A DNA stretch of 64,000 nt from the NCBI GenBank assembly GCA_020635205.1, contig JACKAE010000001.1:930001-994000 (forward strand). Direction: 5' to 3'. A program made the translations under genes and the position numbers. Under the pieces are notes generated by a model that made no database searches, was not told the origin of the DNA, and worked only from the letters and a program-made list of their open reading frames with translations. This stretch comes from Ignavibacteria bacterium (GTDB lineage Bacteria > Bacteroidota > Ignavibacteria > OLB7). Positions 7,255-16,383 of the stretch are shown here, piece by piece (position 1 is the first letter of the stretch; each line of letters starts with the position of its first letter).

Positions 7255-9117
7255 ATGCGGCGAGCAATTCTTATACTCTGTCTGTTCTGTTCTTCTCTTC
7301 AACTTTTGCGTGGACAGGATAAGATTCCGGTTGTTCCTCCTGAGCTTGGTGGTCCTGGCTTCGAGAAGATTGCTGCCCAAGATGGGTGGGAGAGTGGCGA
7401 CTTTCTACCAGAAGATTTTCCCTACCTCGCCGATGAACGTGCGGTGAAGGGGGGAAGTATCAGCCTTTCAATTACCGACTTCCCAATCACCTTCCGGGCG
7501 TACGGGAAAGACGAGAATAGCCAGATCACACGGTTGATCCACGGTTTCGTCTACGAACCTCTCATTACGGTCAACCCACTGACATTAGAGTTCGCTCCGG
7601 CACTCGCTTCCCACTGGAAGGTTGGTGACGATGGCCAGACGTTCTGGTTTCGAATCGATCCCCGCGCACGCTTCTCAGATGGAACTCCAGTCACAACAGA
7701 GGATGTGGTTGCAACCTACGATCTCGCCCTCGATCCTCGTATTCTTTCCCCATACACCAATACCTTCTACGAGGGGTTCGACCCTCCTGAGGCAGTGAGT
7801 CCCTACATCTTCAAGGTTCGTGGGGTGGGCAGCGGCTGGAAGAACCTTCTCTACTTTGGCGGAACATCAATTTTACCAGCCCACGTAATTGGCCACCTGA
7901 ATGGGGATGAATATATAGAGGAGTACAACTACACGATGCCGACCGGAAGCGGCCCGTATGAGGTAAAGACAGAAAACGTACGGAAGGGAAGAGCGATCAC
8001 CCTAACGCGACGGAAGGATTGGTGGAGAAAGGATGACCCCATCTTTAAGTCGTGGTACAACTTCGACTCGATTACGTTCGTTGTGGTTGTCGACGAACGA
8101 TTGCAGTTAGAGAAGTTCAAGAAGGGAAAGTTTGACCTCTACCTGATTACCCGAGCACAGTGGTATGAAGAAGAGTTCAACGATGAACCAGTAAATCGAG
8201 GACTCATTCAAAAGAGAAAGATCTACAACGACGAACCACAGGGAGTAAGTGGCCTCGTCTTCAACATGCGGAAGCCACCCTTCGACAATCCGAAAGTCCG
8301 CGAGGCCTTCACCTATCTCTTCAACCGCGAAGGTCTCGTCAAAAATCTGATGTACGGTCAATACTTAATGACCAACTCCTACTATCCCGGCTCGGTCTAC
8401 GAGAATCCGAACAACCCAAAGGTCACATATAATCCAGAGAAGGGAGCCGCACTACTCGTAGAGGCTGGCTATACCACCCGCAACAAGGAAGGTATTCTGG
8501 AAAAGGATGGGAAACCATTGGTGATCGAGATGCCAATTGTCGACAACTGGGTGCGCGTAATGACACCTGTACAACAAGAGTGGAAGAAGGCAGGCATTAA
8601 GCTGGAATTCCGTCAGGTAGATTATCCAATACAGTTCAAGTTGTTGAACGAGCGGAACTTCGATATAGCATTCATGAGTTGGGGAGGCTTGCTTTATCCA
8701 AATCCAAAAAGTTCGTTTCACTCAGAACTTGCCGATATCCCAAATACAAACAACCTTGCTGGGTTCAAGAACCGAGTTGCAGACTCACTGATTAATCTGG
8801 AGTTGGTGACATTCGATCTCTCGAAGAGAGTACAAATTATTCGCCAACTCGACAGCATTCTCGTTGCCTCGCATCAATATGCTCTCGCTTGGTATGCTCC
8901 GTTTACGCGGGTAGCCTACTGGAACAAGTTTGGCCATCCCGATTTTTACATTGGAAGAACTTCTGATTGGAGATCGATTCTCTCTCTCTGGTGGTATGAT
9001 CCAGACAAGGCTGCGTTGGTGGAACGGGGGAAGGATGATCCAACCATGACATTGCCAACGGGATCGAGCGAGGTCTATTTCTGGAAAGAGTATGAAGAGA
9101 ACCTTGATTCACATTAG
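7255..9117 (+). CDS. Extracellular solute-binding protein family 5 (oligopeptide-type, YejA-like)
   Basis: 620 residues with an N-terminal signal peptide (MRRAILILCLFCSSLQLLRG, cleavage near 20). The family 5 arrangement is clear: VNPLTLEFAPALASHW, then DPRARFSDGTPVTTEDVVAT about residue 140-160, the signature of periplasmic peptide-binding proteins, and the later FNM..PPFDNPKVREAF motif. The overall size and VKGGSISLSI start resemble YejA-like oligopeptide binders. No ABC permease or ATPase gene is adjacent, so it is an orphan binding protein, possibly serving a transporter encoded elsewhere. Starts 70 bases after mazF. Confidence 0.9.
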   Translation: MRRAILILCLFCSSLQLLRGQDKIPVVPPELGGPGFEKIAAQDGWESGDFLPEDFPYLADERAVKGGSISLSITDFPITFRAYGKDENSQITRLIHGFVYEPLITVNPLTLEFAPALASHWKVGDDGQTFWFRIDPRARFSDGTPVTTEDVVATYDLALDPRILSPYTNTFYEGFDPPEAVSPYIFKVRGVGSGWKNLLYFGGTSILPAHVIGHLNGDEYIEEYNYTMPTGSGPYEVKTENVRKGRAITLTRRKDWWRKDDPIFKSWYNFDSITFVVVVDERLQLEKFKKGKFDLYLITRAQWYEEEFNDEPVNRGLIQKRKIYNDEPQGVSGLVFNMRKPPFDNPKVREAFTYLFNREGLVKNLMYGQYLMTNSYYPGSVYENPNNPKVTYNPEKGAALLVEAGYTTRNKEGILEKDGKPLVIEMPIVDNWVRVMTPVQQEWKKAGIKLEFRQVDYPIQFKLLNERNFDIAFMSWGGLLYPNPKSSFHSELADIPNTNNLAGFKNRVADSLINLELVTFDLSKRVQIIRQLDSILVASHQYALAWYAPFTRVAYWNKFGHPDFYIGRTSDWRSILSLWWYDPDKAALVERGKDDPTMTLPTGSSEVYFWKEYEENLDSH

Positions 9118-9220
9118 TACTGAGATTCTTCCTGTCTTGAATTCGCTTCGATATGGTGTGAAGTGTCAAGAGCAGATTCACCTGTCCTACTGGCAGATCC
9201 GCTCTGAGAAGAACAATCGA

Positions 9221-10183
9221 TCACACCCCCTCCCACTCGTGCATTACCTTCAGGTCAACTCCAATCGTTCCATCCTCCTTCATCTGAAACGGATCGGCAA
9301 ACCGGGCGTTCCAGACAACTTCGTTGTGGCGGTATGATGAGCGGGAGTGGACGGTCTGTGCGAACGTGTCGTCAGTTGCTGAGATAAGAATCAGGAACTC
9401 AGAGTTCGATGCGCGGAACTCCTCCTCACCGATATTGTAGAGAGGACTCTCCTCGTCAATTGGGTGGACAATTGTCCAGTGGAGTGGGAAGAAGGAGACT
9501 CTATTCCGTTCTAAATTCAACTGGTAGTATTCACGTCGCCTGTCTCCATCCTTCGTTATCAGTCGTGTGAAGAGGAGCGTTACTTCCACTTCTATCAACT
9601 GGCTCTTCCGTTGATTTGCAATCCTGAACATGAAGCCGTTGATGTCACGGTAGGGAGCTTTCAAGCCGTGGGTGCTGTACATGATCTTCGCCGTCGGGCG
9701 ACTGAAGCGGGCGAAGAGGAGTCCGGTTGCCAAAGCAAAGCCAACCAGTCCAACGAACGCATCGAGTGCCGCCACAACGTTTGCGCTGATGTTTGACGGA
9801 CTGATTGCCCCGTACCCAACTGTGGTGAAGGTTTGCACGCTAAAGAAAAAGGCATTGAGCCACCGTTCGGTGATCCCAAGCTCTTGAAAGTTAGTGAGGG
9901 CATCTGGTCCGCAGAGAACGAAGGCCGTGGCAAAGATCGCGTTAACAACAGTGTATCCGAGCAAGAGTGAGAGGTAGAAACGGTTCCACGACATCGTCAG
10001 CAGCGAGTGGTAGAGGTTCAGCGATTGAAAGAAAGAGAGGCCAGTTCGCTCCACGTTGAAACTGCCATCTCTATTCAGCAGTCGTTCGCTACTCTCCTCG
10101 GAGACACGCGAACCGAAGCCGAGGTCGCGAAGATCTTCCGTTGCTCCGTTCTGTCTTGACTTGTTGAACTTGTTGCGAGACAT
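9221..10183 (-). CDS. Inward-rectifier potassium channel (KirBac family)
   Basis: 320 residues. Two membrane helices (about 67-90 and 135-160) flank a pore loop with the potassium filter TVGYG at 121-125, preceded by FFSVQTFT. The C-terminal half is the immunoglobulin-like cytoplasmic domain of inward rectifiers, with RIANQRKSQLIEVEV and a MKEDGTIGVDL strand near the end. The FSRP sequence right after helix two is characteristic of KirBac proteins. It should form a tetrameric inner-membrane K+ channel. It faces the solute-binding protein tail to tail and is 72 bases downstream of the co-oriented MBL gene. Confidence 0.93.
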   Translation of the reverse strand: MSRNKFNKSRQNGATEDLRDLGFGSRVSEESSERLLNRDGSFNVERTGLSFFQSLNLYHSLLTMSWNRFYLSLLLGYTVVNAIFATAFVLCGPDALTNFQELGITERWLNAFFFSVQTFTTVGYGAISPSNISANVVAALDAFVGLVGFALATGLLFARFSRPTAKIMYSTHGLKAPYRDINGFMFRIANQRKSQLIEVEVTLLFTRLITKDGDRRREYYQLNLERNRVSFFPLHWTIVHPIDEESPLYNIGEEEFRASNSEFLILISATDDTFAQTVHSRSSYRHNEVVWNARFADPFQMKEDGTIGVDLKVMHEWEGV

Positions 10184-10255
10184 CAGATTGTTCGATTGTT
10201 TGGCTGTGAGAGGACGCCCTCTTCAACTACAAGCACCAAACATACCGAAAAGGGA

Positions 10256-11164
10256 CTACAGGGTAATTTCCTCCCCTTCCTCAGCAATGGCTGCCATTGT
10301 CGATTCTACAAGATTTCGTTCAGGGCTACCGTGACGGAGTGCCGGGTTGCTGTGGTTCAAGTGGATGAACCGAATCTTCTTCCGCTCGCTCTCCGGGAGG
10401 GGGGCAAAGCGTTCAATGCTGGAACGGATTGTAGGGTGCGGAATCTTCGCCATATCTCTCCCCGGAAGCTCTCTCTCGTCGAAGAACGTTCCGTCGAGAT
10501 AGGCTACGTCAACCTGTTCAATCTCTTCTTCAACTCTTCTCCCCCACGCATCCCAATCGTCCCAGCGATCAATATCTGGAATGAAGAGAATCGAACGCTC
10601 CGATCCTTGAACCCGAAATCCGACAGTCTCGGACTGTTCATCGCGGTGGGGGACTAACAACGGAGTCAGGGTGATGCGTTCGTTTAGTTGGAAGGGGATA
10701 TCTGGCTGTAGTTCGTGGGGGAGAACGTTCCCGTTTGCGATTAGATCGCTCCAAGGGAGATTCTCTGAGAGGAATTGCCCCATCTTCGGCATTGTGTAGA
10801 GGGGGATATTCTTCCCGTTCATCATCTCTTTGCCAAAAAATGCGAGGCCGAGGTAGTGCCCGACGTGGGCGTGGGTGATGGCGATGCCAGAGAGAAATCC
10901 TGCTGGGACAGAATGAAAAGGAGCAGCCTCATCTAATCGATGAAGCTGCTCCTTTACGTCTGGTGTCGCTTCGATTATCCAACGCTGGTTGCTTCTTGGG
11001 TCAACAATTCCAAGGGAGGCAGCATAGCGTCGTTCCGGTCGGTTATTCCATGCGGAAGAGCGTGTCCCGATGTGGGGAACACCTCCATCTTGAGCTATTC
11101 CCAGAACAATCAAAAACGGTTTCTGCTCAGCTTCCACTATCCTCCTTTTTCTCTTTCGAGACAT
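10256..11164 (-). CDS. PqqB-like metallo-beta-lactamase-fold hydrolase
   Basis: 302 residues, of the family often labelled PqqB-like: VLGIAQDGGVPHIG at 20-33, ASLGIVDP, then ITHAHVGHYLGL (H98, H100, H103), LVPHRDEQSETVGF, ILFIPDID and a late FIHLNHSNP. The metal motif is H-x-H-x-G-H: the Asp of the usual HxHxDH box is replaced by Gly, so one zinc site may be altered. Relatives that I recall carry a signal peptide; this one has only a basic start (MSRKRKRR). No other pqq genes are present, so a role in PQQ synthesis is unlikely. The start overlaps the upstream gene by 38 bases. Confidence 0.82.
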   Translation of the reverse strand: MSRKRKRRIVEAEQKPFLIVLGIAQDGGVPHIGTRSSAWNNRPERRYAASLGIVDPRSNQRWIIEATPDVKEQLHRLDEAAPFHSVPAGFLSGIAITHAHVGHYLGLAFFGKEMMNGKNIPLYTMPKMGQFLSENLPWSDLIANGNVLPHELQPDIPFQLNERITLTPLLVPHRDEQSETVGFRVQGSERSILFIPDIDRWDDWDAWGRRVEEEIEQVDVAYLDGTFFDERELPGRDMAKIPHPTIRSSIERFAPLPESERKKIRFIHLNHSNPALRHGSPERNLVESTMAAIAEEGEEITL

Positions 11165-12062
11165 AGGTTAGTTCCCAACTTAAGTTCCAGGTCTTTCCTG
11201 CATCAGTAGAAGTTTGGCTCTTCTGGTTAACCTTGCCATCCTCCATCGGCGTAAGAATCATCTGCGTCTCGGTTGTTACTCCGTTGCTGTCTGTCTGGGC
11301 ATTTGAGAAGACCATCGCCCCCTCAACAACTTCTCCACTGTAGACAACGGTATTTCCCCTATCGTCTACCCAGGTCTGCTGCCATTTTTGGGTAGTAGGA
11401 TCGTACGTATTAAAACTCTTCCCACTCCCCCCAATAGTGCCAGCCCAGTTCTCGTAAATAACACAATCGCCGAGGATATTCTGCACGTTATTTGTTCCGG
11501 CAAGATTTCCTCCCCGGTCGTAAACGTTCCAATCGCCAACCCAGAAGTCCAGCTCTCTTGCGTGTGGAGAGTAGGCGCAGGGGCGAGCATTGCGGTCAAC
11601 TTGCTCGACAATCTTCTTGAACATGGGACTATCCTTCAGCGAGGCGAGGTCGGCATCCCCTTCAATAGTGCTGGTTTGGTTAAATCCCCCCTTTGCAGCC
11701 TTTTCCAACCACGTTAAGGCACTCTTCTGATCTCCTTTCAATGCGTAGGCGCAGCCGATGTTGTACATCGCGACCGGAGCAATTTGCAAACCATTATTGA
11801 TCGCGGTGGTATAGGCGTCGATTGCCCGATCATACTCTTTCAGTGAGTGCAGAGCAAAACCCATCTGAAACCAAGCACCCGCATTCTTCGGTTGTTTTGC
11901 TGTAAGCATTTCGAAGGCCTTCGCAGCCTTCTTCCAATCACCCGATTGGAAATATTCGGTAGCCTTTTCGGGGGAAACATCATCTTTCTGAGCCAGAAGA
12001 TGAGAAGTCGAAAAGAGTAGCGTTGCAGTGATAATTGGTAGAAGTAGTTGTACACGTTTCAT
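11127..12062 (-). CDS. Exported TPR protein with C-terminal DUF1579-like domain
   Basis: 311 residues from the ATG at 12062, chosen because GGAGG lies just upstream and a signal peptide follows (MKRVQLLLPIITATLLFSTS, then HLLAQ); the frame extends 44 codons further without support. Residues about 30-150 are TPR-like (EYFQSGDWKKAAKAFEML, WFQMGFALHSLKEYDRAI, YNIGCAYALKGDQKSALTWL). The C-terminal half (LDFWVGDWNVYD, GDCVIYENWAG, TYDPTTQKWQQTWVDD) is a lipocalin-like beta domain similar to DUF1579. Probably periplasmic; molecular role unknown. It precedes and overlaps the MBL hydrolase on the same strand. Confidence 0.8.
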   Translation of the reverse strand: MKRVQLLLPIITATLLFSTSHLLAQKDDVSPEKATEYFQSGDWKKAAKAFEMLTAKQPKNAGAWFQMGFALHSLKEYDRAIDAYTTAINNGLQIAPVAMYNIGCAYALKGDQKSALTWLEKAAKGGFNQTSTIEGDADLASLKDSPMFKKIVEQVDRNARPCAYSPHARELDFWVGDWNVYDRGGNLAGTNNVQNILGDCVIYENWAGTIGGSGKSFNTYDPTTQKWQQTWVDDRGNTVVYSGEVVEGAMVFSNAQTDSNGVTTETQMILTPMEDGKVNQKSQTSTDAGKTWNLSWELTYVSKEKKEDSGS

Positions 12063-12290
12063 AGAGAACCTCCACGTTCCTGATGAGAGATTATGAATGA
12101 TTTTCAGACGAAGTGATGTGCATCCGGTTCCATATCTGCGAAAGCAAGTTGGGGGAAGTGAATGAGTATGAGAGTCGAAGAGTGTAAGAGTCAAGGAGTC
12201 TGGAGTGTGAGGTCGTAGGGAGCAAATTTTTTGCTCTTACCTCCTCAGGTTGCGCCGAAATCAGAGAGAAAGGGAGAGGCTCTCACGGAG
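12063..12290. other. Non-coding spacer with degenerate repeats
   Basis: Upstream region of the TPR gene. It holds GAGTATGAGAGTCGAAGAGTGTAAGAG-type low-complexity DNA (about 12158-12210) and a degenerate relative of the TCAGGTTGCGCCG...ATCAGAG unit (12236-12285). No ORF supported. Confidence 0.6.
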
Positions 12291-12539
12291 TTATACACGC
12301 GGAGAACCCGTTTGCGAGTTTGTTATTAATACCCGACTTCCCGTCGGGTGTGGTGAGGCTCTCTGCTTCGGCTCCCCTCTCCCACCTCGAAAACTCTCGA
12401 AATACCTGAACAAACTATGGGAGAGGGGCGGGGGGTGAGGGAATCGCACTGAGAAGAATCAGGCAAGATTCTCGGATGTTCCGAATTCCATCAACCGATT
12501 GCCTTCGGATCATCTCGCATTTTCTTCGTCCAAGAGTAT
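12291..12539 (+). mobile_element. MITE-like repeat element, copy B
   Basis: Second copy of the element at 4385-4642, same orientation. It runs from TTATACACGCGGAGAAC to GTCCAAGAGTATT. The CCCGACTTCCCGTCGGG hairpin is intact, as is the CCCCTCTCCCA...TGGGAGAGGGG pairing. It lacks about nine bases (GTAGAATCG-like) of the third hairpin present in the other two copies. Most other differences are single substitutions. No coding capacity. Confidence 0.75.
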
Positions 12540-12693
12540 TGGGCATTCTCTCGCAAACCGATTGTCCGGCAGTATATCACTCATAGATGAAGTAACGCCT
12601 GAAGGTTGAGGGCGAGCAAAGAAGGGCTTATCACCTTGGTGAGCTTCTCGATAGGAATTTTCTCTACAGAACCTTTATGTGAGGAGAGTAAGT

Positions 12694-13389
12694 ATGATGA
12701 AGGCCAAAACTCTACAGCCTGTACGCCTTTTTGCTGCATCCTTTGCGATGCTGTGCGGACTATCTTTAGCCGCTTGTGCTCAGACTTCGGGTGAATTCTC
12801 ACCACTTCAATTGATGTTATTCTCCGACACCGTTACATTCCCGAGCGACTCTGCTCGACTTCTAATACAAGCACTCCAAGTGCAGTTCGATTCCACCCGC
12901 TTCTACGACCCAACCTACGTGAAAATCGACTACCCGGGTGGGGATGTTTCACTCTCTACCGGTGTCTGTGCCGATGTTGTTGTCCGCTCGTTCCGTTCTC
13001 TCGGGGTTGACTTGCAGGTGAGGATGCACGAGGATATGGGGAAGAACTTTGGGAGGTATCCGAAAAACTGGGGGCTGAGCAAGCCCGACAAAAATATCGA
13101 CCACCGGCGCGTAGCAAATCAGATGGTCTTCTTCGAGCGGATGGGGAAGGGGCTTGAGGTTGCTGATTCTGGAGAGCACGATTTAAAATCTTTTCAGCCC
13201 GGCGATATTGTTGCTTGGATGTTGCCCGGCAACCTCTACCACATCGGGATTGTCACACACATCCGCTCGCCATATTCCGACAATCTTGTGATTGCCCACA
13301 ACATTGGGCGCGGGGCAGAGCTTCACGACTGTCTCTTTGCGTGGGAGATTATCGGACACTATCGGTGGTTTGGTGGAGGGGGCGCATAA
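12694..13389 (+). CDS. DUF1287 domain lipoprotein/exported protein
   Basis: 231 residues from ATG 12694, preceded by GAGGAGAG at good spacing; a GTG at 12679 is in frame but overlaps that ribosome site. The signal ends in LSLAACAQ, a possible lipobox. The mature part matches DUF1287 (YijF-like): KIDYPGGDVSLSTGVCADVV, then RSFRSLGVDLQ, HEDM, an NIDHRR motif and a late GDIVAWMLPGNLYHIGIV and HNIG. The conserved Cys and His pattern is that of an NlpC/P60-like fold, suggesting a cell-wall-related hydrolase, but the family is experimentally uncharacterised. Its stop overlaps the Nudix start by one base. Confidence 0.85.
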   Translation: MMKAKTLQPVRLFAASFAMLCGLSLAACAQTSGEFSPLQLMLFSDTVTFPSDSARLLIQALQVQFDSTRFYDPTYVKIDYPGGDVSLSTGVCADVVVRSFRSLGVDLQVRMHEDMGKNFGRYPKNWGLSKPDKNIDHRRVANQMVFFERMGKGLEVADSGEHDLKSFQPGDIVAWMLPGNLYHIGIVTHIRSPYSDNLVIAHNIGRGAELHDCLFAWEIIGHYRWFGGGGA

Positions 13390-13835
13390 TGGCGATCTCA
13401 CCATATCTAAAAGAACTTCGGGAGAAGGTTGGCACGCAACTTCTGTTAGTTCCTTCTGTGGGCGCAATTATTCGGGATGATGAGGGGAACATCCTGCTGC
13501 AAAAAGTCAGTTTCGACGAGAGGTGGTCGATACCGGGGGGAGCAATTGATCCGGGTGAGACTCCGGAGGAGGCTGTTGTGCGGGAAGTACGAGAAGAGAC
13601 CGGATTGCATGTGTACCCCTCGCACATCCTTGCAGTACTTGGGGGAGAAGATTTTCGCTACACCTATCCGAATGGTGACCAAGTAGAATATCACTTCCCC
13701 CTCTTTGTCTGCAATATTATTGGTGGAGAGCTTGGGGGCTTGGACGACGAGACAGAGGAGCTACGGTTCTTCCCCGCAACTGCTCTGCCAGAACTGACGC
13801 TCCCATATCCAGTGGAAATTTTTCGAGAGCGATAG
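13389..13835 (+). CDS. Nudix hydrolase
   Basis: 148 residues from the ATG that overlaps the upstream stop (TAATG); the open frame extends further left but is only a shadow of the DUF1287 gene. The Nudix box is complete: G51, E57, then REVREE at 65-70 and G72, matching GX5EX7REUXEEXGU. Preceding strands (VGAIIRDDEGNILLQ, RWSIPGG) fit the fold. Such enzymes hydrolyse nucleoside diphosphates linked to another moiety; with the N-terminal YLKELREKVG it resembles ADP-ribose pyrophosphatase or NTP-scavenging members. Substrate not determinable. Confidence 0.92.
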   Translation: MAISPYLKELREKVGTQLLLVPSVGAIIRDDEGNILLQKVSFDERWSIPGGAIDPGETPEEAVVREVREETGLHVYPSHILAVLGGEDFRYTYPNGDQVEYHFPLFVCNIIGGELGGLDDETEELRFFPATALPELTLPYPVEIFRER

Positions 13836-13861
13836 AGGTTTGTTGATTGCCTCGTTGCTCT

Positions 13862-14464
13862 CTACGTACTTCCATCTACCGACACGCCGAGGTCGTGCAG
13901 AAGCCCGTCGTGAATATCGTAAATCCACCCGTGAACGGAGAGCTTTTGCCCCTGATCCCAAGCACCCTGGATAATCGTGGTGCGGCAGACATTGCTTACC
14001 TGTTCGATAACGTTCAATTCACACAGTCGGTTGACTTTCTCTCCCTTCTCCTCGATAGGATCCAGAATGTCGTGGTACTTCTCCGCTACAGCCGAGACTT
14101 TACGAAGCCAGTTGTCAATCAGTGCGAGGTTCCCCGGTTTCATCGATGCTTCTACGCCACCACAACCATAGTGTCCGCAGACGATAATGTGCTCCACCTT
14201 CAACGTCTCAACGGCATATTGAAGTACCGAAAGGCAGTTCATGTCGGTCTGCAAGACGATGTTTGCAACGTTTCGGTGGACAAAGACTTCACCGGGGGGG
14301 AGGTCAACAATTTCGTTTGCCGGAACTCTACTGTCGGAACAACCAATCCAGAGGTGCTTTGGCTTCTGGCCGCGCGTAAGTCGGGCAAAGAATTCTGGGT
14401 CGTTTGCTGTTACCCGGGCTGCCCAGTTGCGATTGTTTTCGAGAAGGTCTTTCAGTTCACTCAT
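13862..14464 (-). CDS. can: Beta-class carbonic anhydrase
   Basis: 200 residues, standard for the bacterial beta class, which interconverts CO2 and bicarbonate. Zinc ligands are visible: C42 and D44 in GCSDSR, H98 and C101 in CGHYGCGG. The D44-R46 dyad is present, as are VFVHRNVANIV and the C-terminal GWIYDIHDG. Very similar in plan to E. coli Can. It stands alone, convergent with the Nudix gene 26 bases away. Confidence 0.95.
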   Translation of the reverse strand: MSELKDLLENNRNWAARVTANDPEFFARLTRGQKPKHLWIGCSDSRVPANEIVDLPPGEVFVHRNVANIVLQTDMNCLSVLQYAVETLKVEHIIVCGHYGCGGVEASMKPGNLALIDNWLRKVSAVAEKYHDILDPIEEKGEKVNRLCELNVIEQVSNVCRTTIIQGAWDQGQKLSVHGWIYDIHDGLLHDLGVSVDGST

Positions 14465-14780
14465 CTACTATTGCCGTTACTTGGCCTGTTTGTGGTGTTG
14501 AGTTATCTGACAGAAAGATCGCGCAAAGGCGCAAAGAGAGAGAAGAGCGCAAAGGAGAGGGCTGTTGCTCCCTGCTCTCTCCACGCTACAAACTCTCAAT
14601 GCGATTCTACTTTGATTTTGCTGTAGATCAAGATGTCTCTACATATCCCGGCATACCCTAAAGAGTTGTGGCGACCTTCTTTGCCGCTACCAACCCGGAC
14701 GAGGCTATTACGCGGCACTCTCACACTCACCAACTCATTCACTCCTCTCTCTCCACACTCTCCACTCTACGAACTCACCT
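14465..14780. other. Non-coding spacer with CGCAAAG and ACTCTC repeats
   Basis: Contains GCGCAAAGGCGCAAAGAGAG and GCGCAAAGGAG at 14520-14557 (related, in opposite orientation, to 63592-63630) and a pyrimidine-rich stretch CACTCTCCACTCTACGAACTC near 14755-14776 (related to 48100-48180 and 63436-63500). No coding ORF or clear terminator seen. Confidence 0.65.
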
Positions 14781-16277
14781 TTACTCTCCCTGGCCGAGCG
14801 AATAGCCTCGCTCTCCGTCGAACGTGTAGAGATTTTCTGTCTTGATGATTTCGTATCCAGCTTCGGTCAGTCGGTTTTGGAGTGCTAAGGCATCTCCGTA
14901 GCTCAGGTTCCCACCATCGGTCGCAACAAAGCGGCAGCGCCAGTGGTCGGTCTGGAATGTCTCCGGAATTCCTCCCGGGTAAACTTTAACGCCACGGTTG
15001 GTTATCATCTTTAGCTTTACCCCTTCTGTCGTTGCGCTCTCAAGACCTTGGCCAAGAACGTCGGGGTTCCGATTGTCTGTGTGCCAGTCGAGGAAAATGT
15101 CAATTCCTACAAGGTGCTTCTCGGCACGTGGAATTGGTGGAACCTCAATGGCGATCCCTTTCCCTTCGCTGAACTCGGCAGGTTGTAGATGCTCCGGCTT
15201 CGTGCCGAGACGTTCGATGACGGCGTCGGTAAACTCGCGCGTTCCCACACGTTGGCTACTCTTTCCCTCACGCCAGATGTCGCCAGTGTGAATGCCATCT
15301 TCCAAAGTTCTGAGCCAAGCGTTTGCGATCTTTGTCGCAATCTCTCCTTTGCCGAGGTGAACCAACATCATCGTTGCCGCCGACAACAGCCCAGAAGGGT
15401 TTGCGATGTTCTTCCCTGCAATGTCCGGAGCCGAGCCGTGAACTGCTTCGAACATCGAAACAGTTGGGCCAATGTTTGCCGAGCCGCCGAGACCAACCGA
15501 GCCGGAGACTTGCGAGGTGATGTCGGAGAGGATATCGCCGTAGAGGTTCAGTGTCACTACCACATCAAAACTTTGTGGGTTAGTTGCAAGCCGTGCTGCG
15601 CCGATGTCGATGATCGAGTGATCTGCCTCAATCTCTGGATACTCTTGCGAAATCTCGTTGAAGACCTGGTGGAACAGACCGTCAGAGAGCTTCATGATGT
15701 TGTCCTTCGTCATACAGGTTACGCGCTTGCGACCGTATGCGCGGGCATACTCGAAAGCGTAGCGAACAATCCGTTCAGTTCCCGGACGTGAGATCAGCTT
15801 CAAGGTCTGGTAGACTTCGTTAGTCTGGCGGTGTTCAATGCCAGCGTACAGGTCCTCTTCGTTCTCCCGAACAATCACTAAGTCGATGCCGGGGAACTGT
15901 GATTCTACATACGGAGTGAGGGTCTTCGCCGGGCGGACATTGGCGAAGAGGTTCAGAGATTTGCGGATTGTGACGTTCAAACTTTTGTATCCACCCCCTT
16001 GAGGAGTGGTAATTGGAGCCTTCAGAAAAGAGTTGTTCCGGCGAATCGTTTCCCACGCGTTGTCTGGAATACCGGAGGATACCCCTTTCAGGTAGACTGC
16101 CTCGCCAATATCTACAACGTCGTACTGCAATCCTGCGCCAGCGGCATCGAGGATTCGGAGCGTTGCTTCCATGATCTCTGGGCCGATGCCGTCGCCATAG
16201 GCCACAGTAATTGGGATGGGGCCTGTCGTTTGTACTTCCTTGTTCTCTGTCTCGGTCATATTCTCTGTGATCTCCAT
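14781..16277 (-). CDS. icd: Isocitrate dehydrogenase, long (Thermus/Rickettsia-like) type
   Basis: 498 residues. The isocitrate/isopropylmalate dehydrogenase fold is clear: YGDGIGPEI (27-35), the substrate loop SLNVTIRKSLNLFANVRP (S99, N101, R105), VIVRENEEDLYAGIEH, the metal-binding TLNLYGDILSD and EAVHGSAPDIAGKNIANP. About 150 residues follow after the catalytic core (LDWHTDNRNPD, TDHWRCRFVATD, YTFDGERGYSLGQGE); this C-terminal extension is the mark of the Thermus-like class and is absent from E. coli Icd. It catalyses the oxidative decarboxylation of isocitrate in the TCA cycle. NADP use is likely but not certain. Confidence 0.93.
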   Translation of the reverse strand: MEITENMTETENKEVQTTGPIPITVAYGDGIGPEIMEATLRILDAAGAGLQYDVVDIGEAVYLKGVSSGIPDNAWETIRRNNSFLKAPITTPQGGGYKSLNVTIRKSLNLFANVRPAKTLTPYVESQFPGIDLVIVRENEEDLYAGIEHRQTNEVYQTLKLISRPGTERIVRYAFEYARAYGRKRVTCMTKDNIMKLSDGLFHQVFNEISQEYPEIEADHSIIDIGAARLATNPQSFDVVVTLNLYGDILSDITSQVSGSVGLGGSANIGPTVSMFEAVHGSAPDIAGKNIANPSGLLSAATMMLVHLGKGEIATKIANAWLRTLEDGIHTGDIWREGKSSQRVGTREFTDAVIERLGTKPEHLQPAEFSEGKGIAIEVPPIPRAEKHLVGIDIFLDWHTDNRNPDVLGQGLESATTEGVKLKMITNRGVKVYPGGIPETFQTDHWRCRFVATDGGNLSYGDALALQNRLTEAGYEIIKTENLYTFDGERGYSLGQGE

Positions 16278-16383
16278 GAATGCCTACTCCGTTGTGATAT
16301 CTATATTTTTATTGTGAATTGAATTTACCTCTCTGGCGTTGTGCCCCGTACTCCCTTAACTATCGGTTTTGTTCTCGTCCCAT

